From JAUZPB01 sp037140715 (GTDB lineage: Bacteria > Bacteroidota > Ignavibacteria > Ignavibacteriales > SURF-24): a stretch of 5,272 nt of DNA. The DNA is taken from positions 1-5,272 of the forward strand of contig JBAXDX010000128.1 of assembly GCA_037140715.1 (NCBI GenBank), given 5' to 3'. The notes beneath the pieces are model-generated. The model ran no database searches, was not told where the DNA came from, and worked only from the letters and a program-made list of their open reading frames with translations. Of the stretch, positions 5,226 through 5,272 are shown in pieces. Made by a program: the position numbers and the translations under genes. Position 1 is the stretch's first letter, and each line of letters begins with the position of its first letter.

Positions 5226-5248
5226 TCTATGTTGTTTATAGTGGGTAA
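5226..5248 (-). repeat. Right arm of 23-bp inverted repeat, upstream of RAMP gene
   Basis: Exact reverse complement of 28-50. Read on the minus strand it ends ten bases before the RAMP ATG, so it lies in the 5' leader or promoter of that gene. The TATAAA within it could act as a -10-like element, but there is no matching -35. The conserved block stops close to the start codon, which would fit a shared 5' control element as well as a mobile-element end. Confidence 0.8.
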
Positions 5249-5272
5249 AAAGAGAAAAGCAGAGTAAATTTG

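Overview
The window is AT-rich, and almost every supportable gene lies on the minus strand. It looks like an accessory region of a bacterial chromosome, or a whole short contig. The RAMP gene has no Shine-Dalgarno sequence. Together with relics of a TPR protein and a retropepsin-like protease, this suggests the Bacteroidota/Chlorobiota/Ignavibacteriota side of the tree. That placement is an inference from style, not a marker-gene result.

Layout. Positions 1-435 hold no recognisable gene but carry one arm of a 23-bp inverted repeat (28-50). Positions 436-882 (minus) encode a small HNH nuclease with an N-terminal hydrophobic anchor or signal. Positions 883-1138 hold no convincing gene. A CRISPR locus follows from 1139 to 2096. 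Its core is five identical 37-nt repeats with four spacers of 44, 40, 37 and 38 nt (1753-2096). A sixth perfect repeat lies 335 nt away (1381-1417), and a degenerate terminal repeat lies a further 203 nt out (1139-1177). Read on the minus strand the repeat ends in ATTGAGAC, close to the ATTGAAAC/G handle of many type I/III repeats. The array is therefore probably transcribed leftwards from a leader at about 2097-2400. That leader contains a 16-bp hairpin and a third copy of the hairpin-arm motif. From 2400 to 3320 lie unassigned sequence, a truncated TPR protein gene (2791-3003) and the 3' end of a retropepsin-like aspartic protease (3128-3259). Positions 3323-5215 (minus) encode a 630-aa type III CRISPR-associated RAMP protein of the TIGR03986 kind, followed by a hairpin terminator. 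The second arm of the 23-bp inverted repeat lies just upstream of its start (5226-5248).

How the parts may work together. The RAMP protein and the array form part of a type III-like CRISPR system. Cas10, Cas6, the other Cas7/Cas5 subunits, Cas1 and Cas2 are not in the window. They must be encoded elsewhere if the system works. The most unusual structure is the 335-nt interval between two perfect repeats. It contains the 3' end of one gene, a complete 50-aa membrane-protein gene with a good ribosome site, and the first ten codons of a third gene. Both outer genes are cut at a repeat boundary, as if a slice of a foreign operon were sitting in the array as an oversized spacer.
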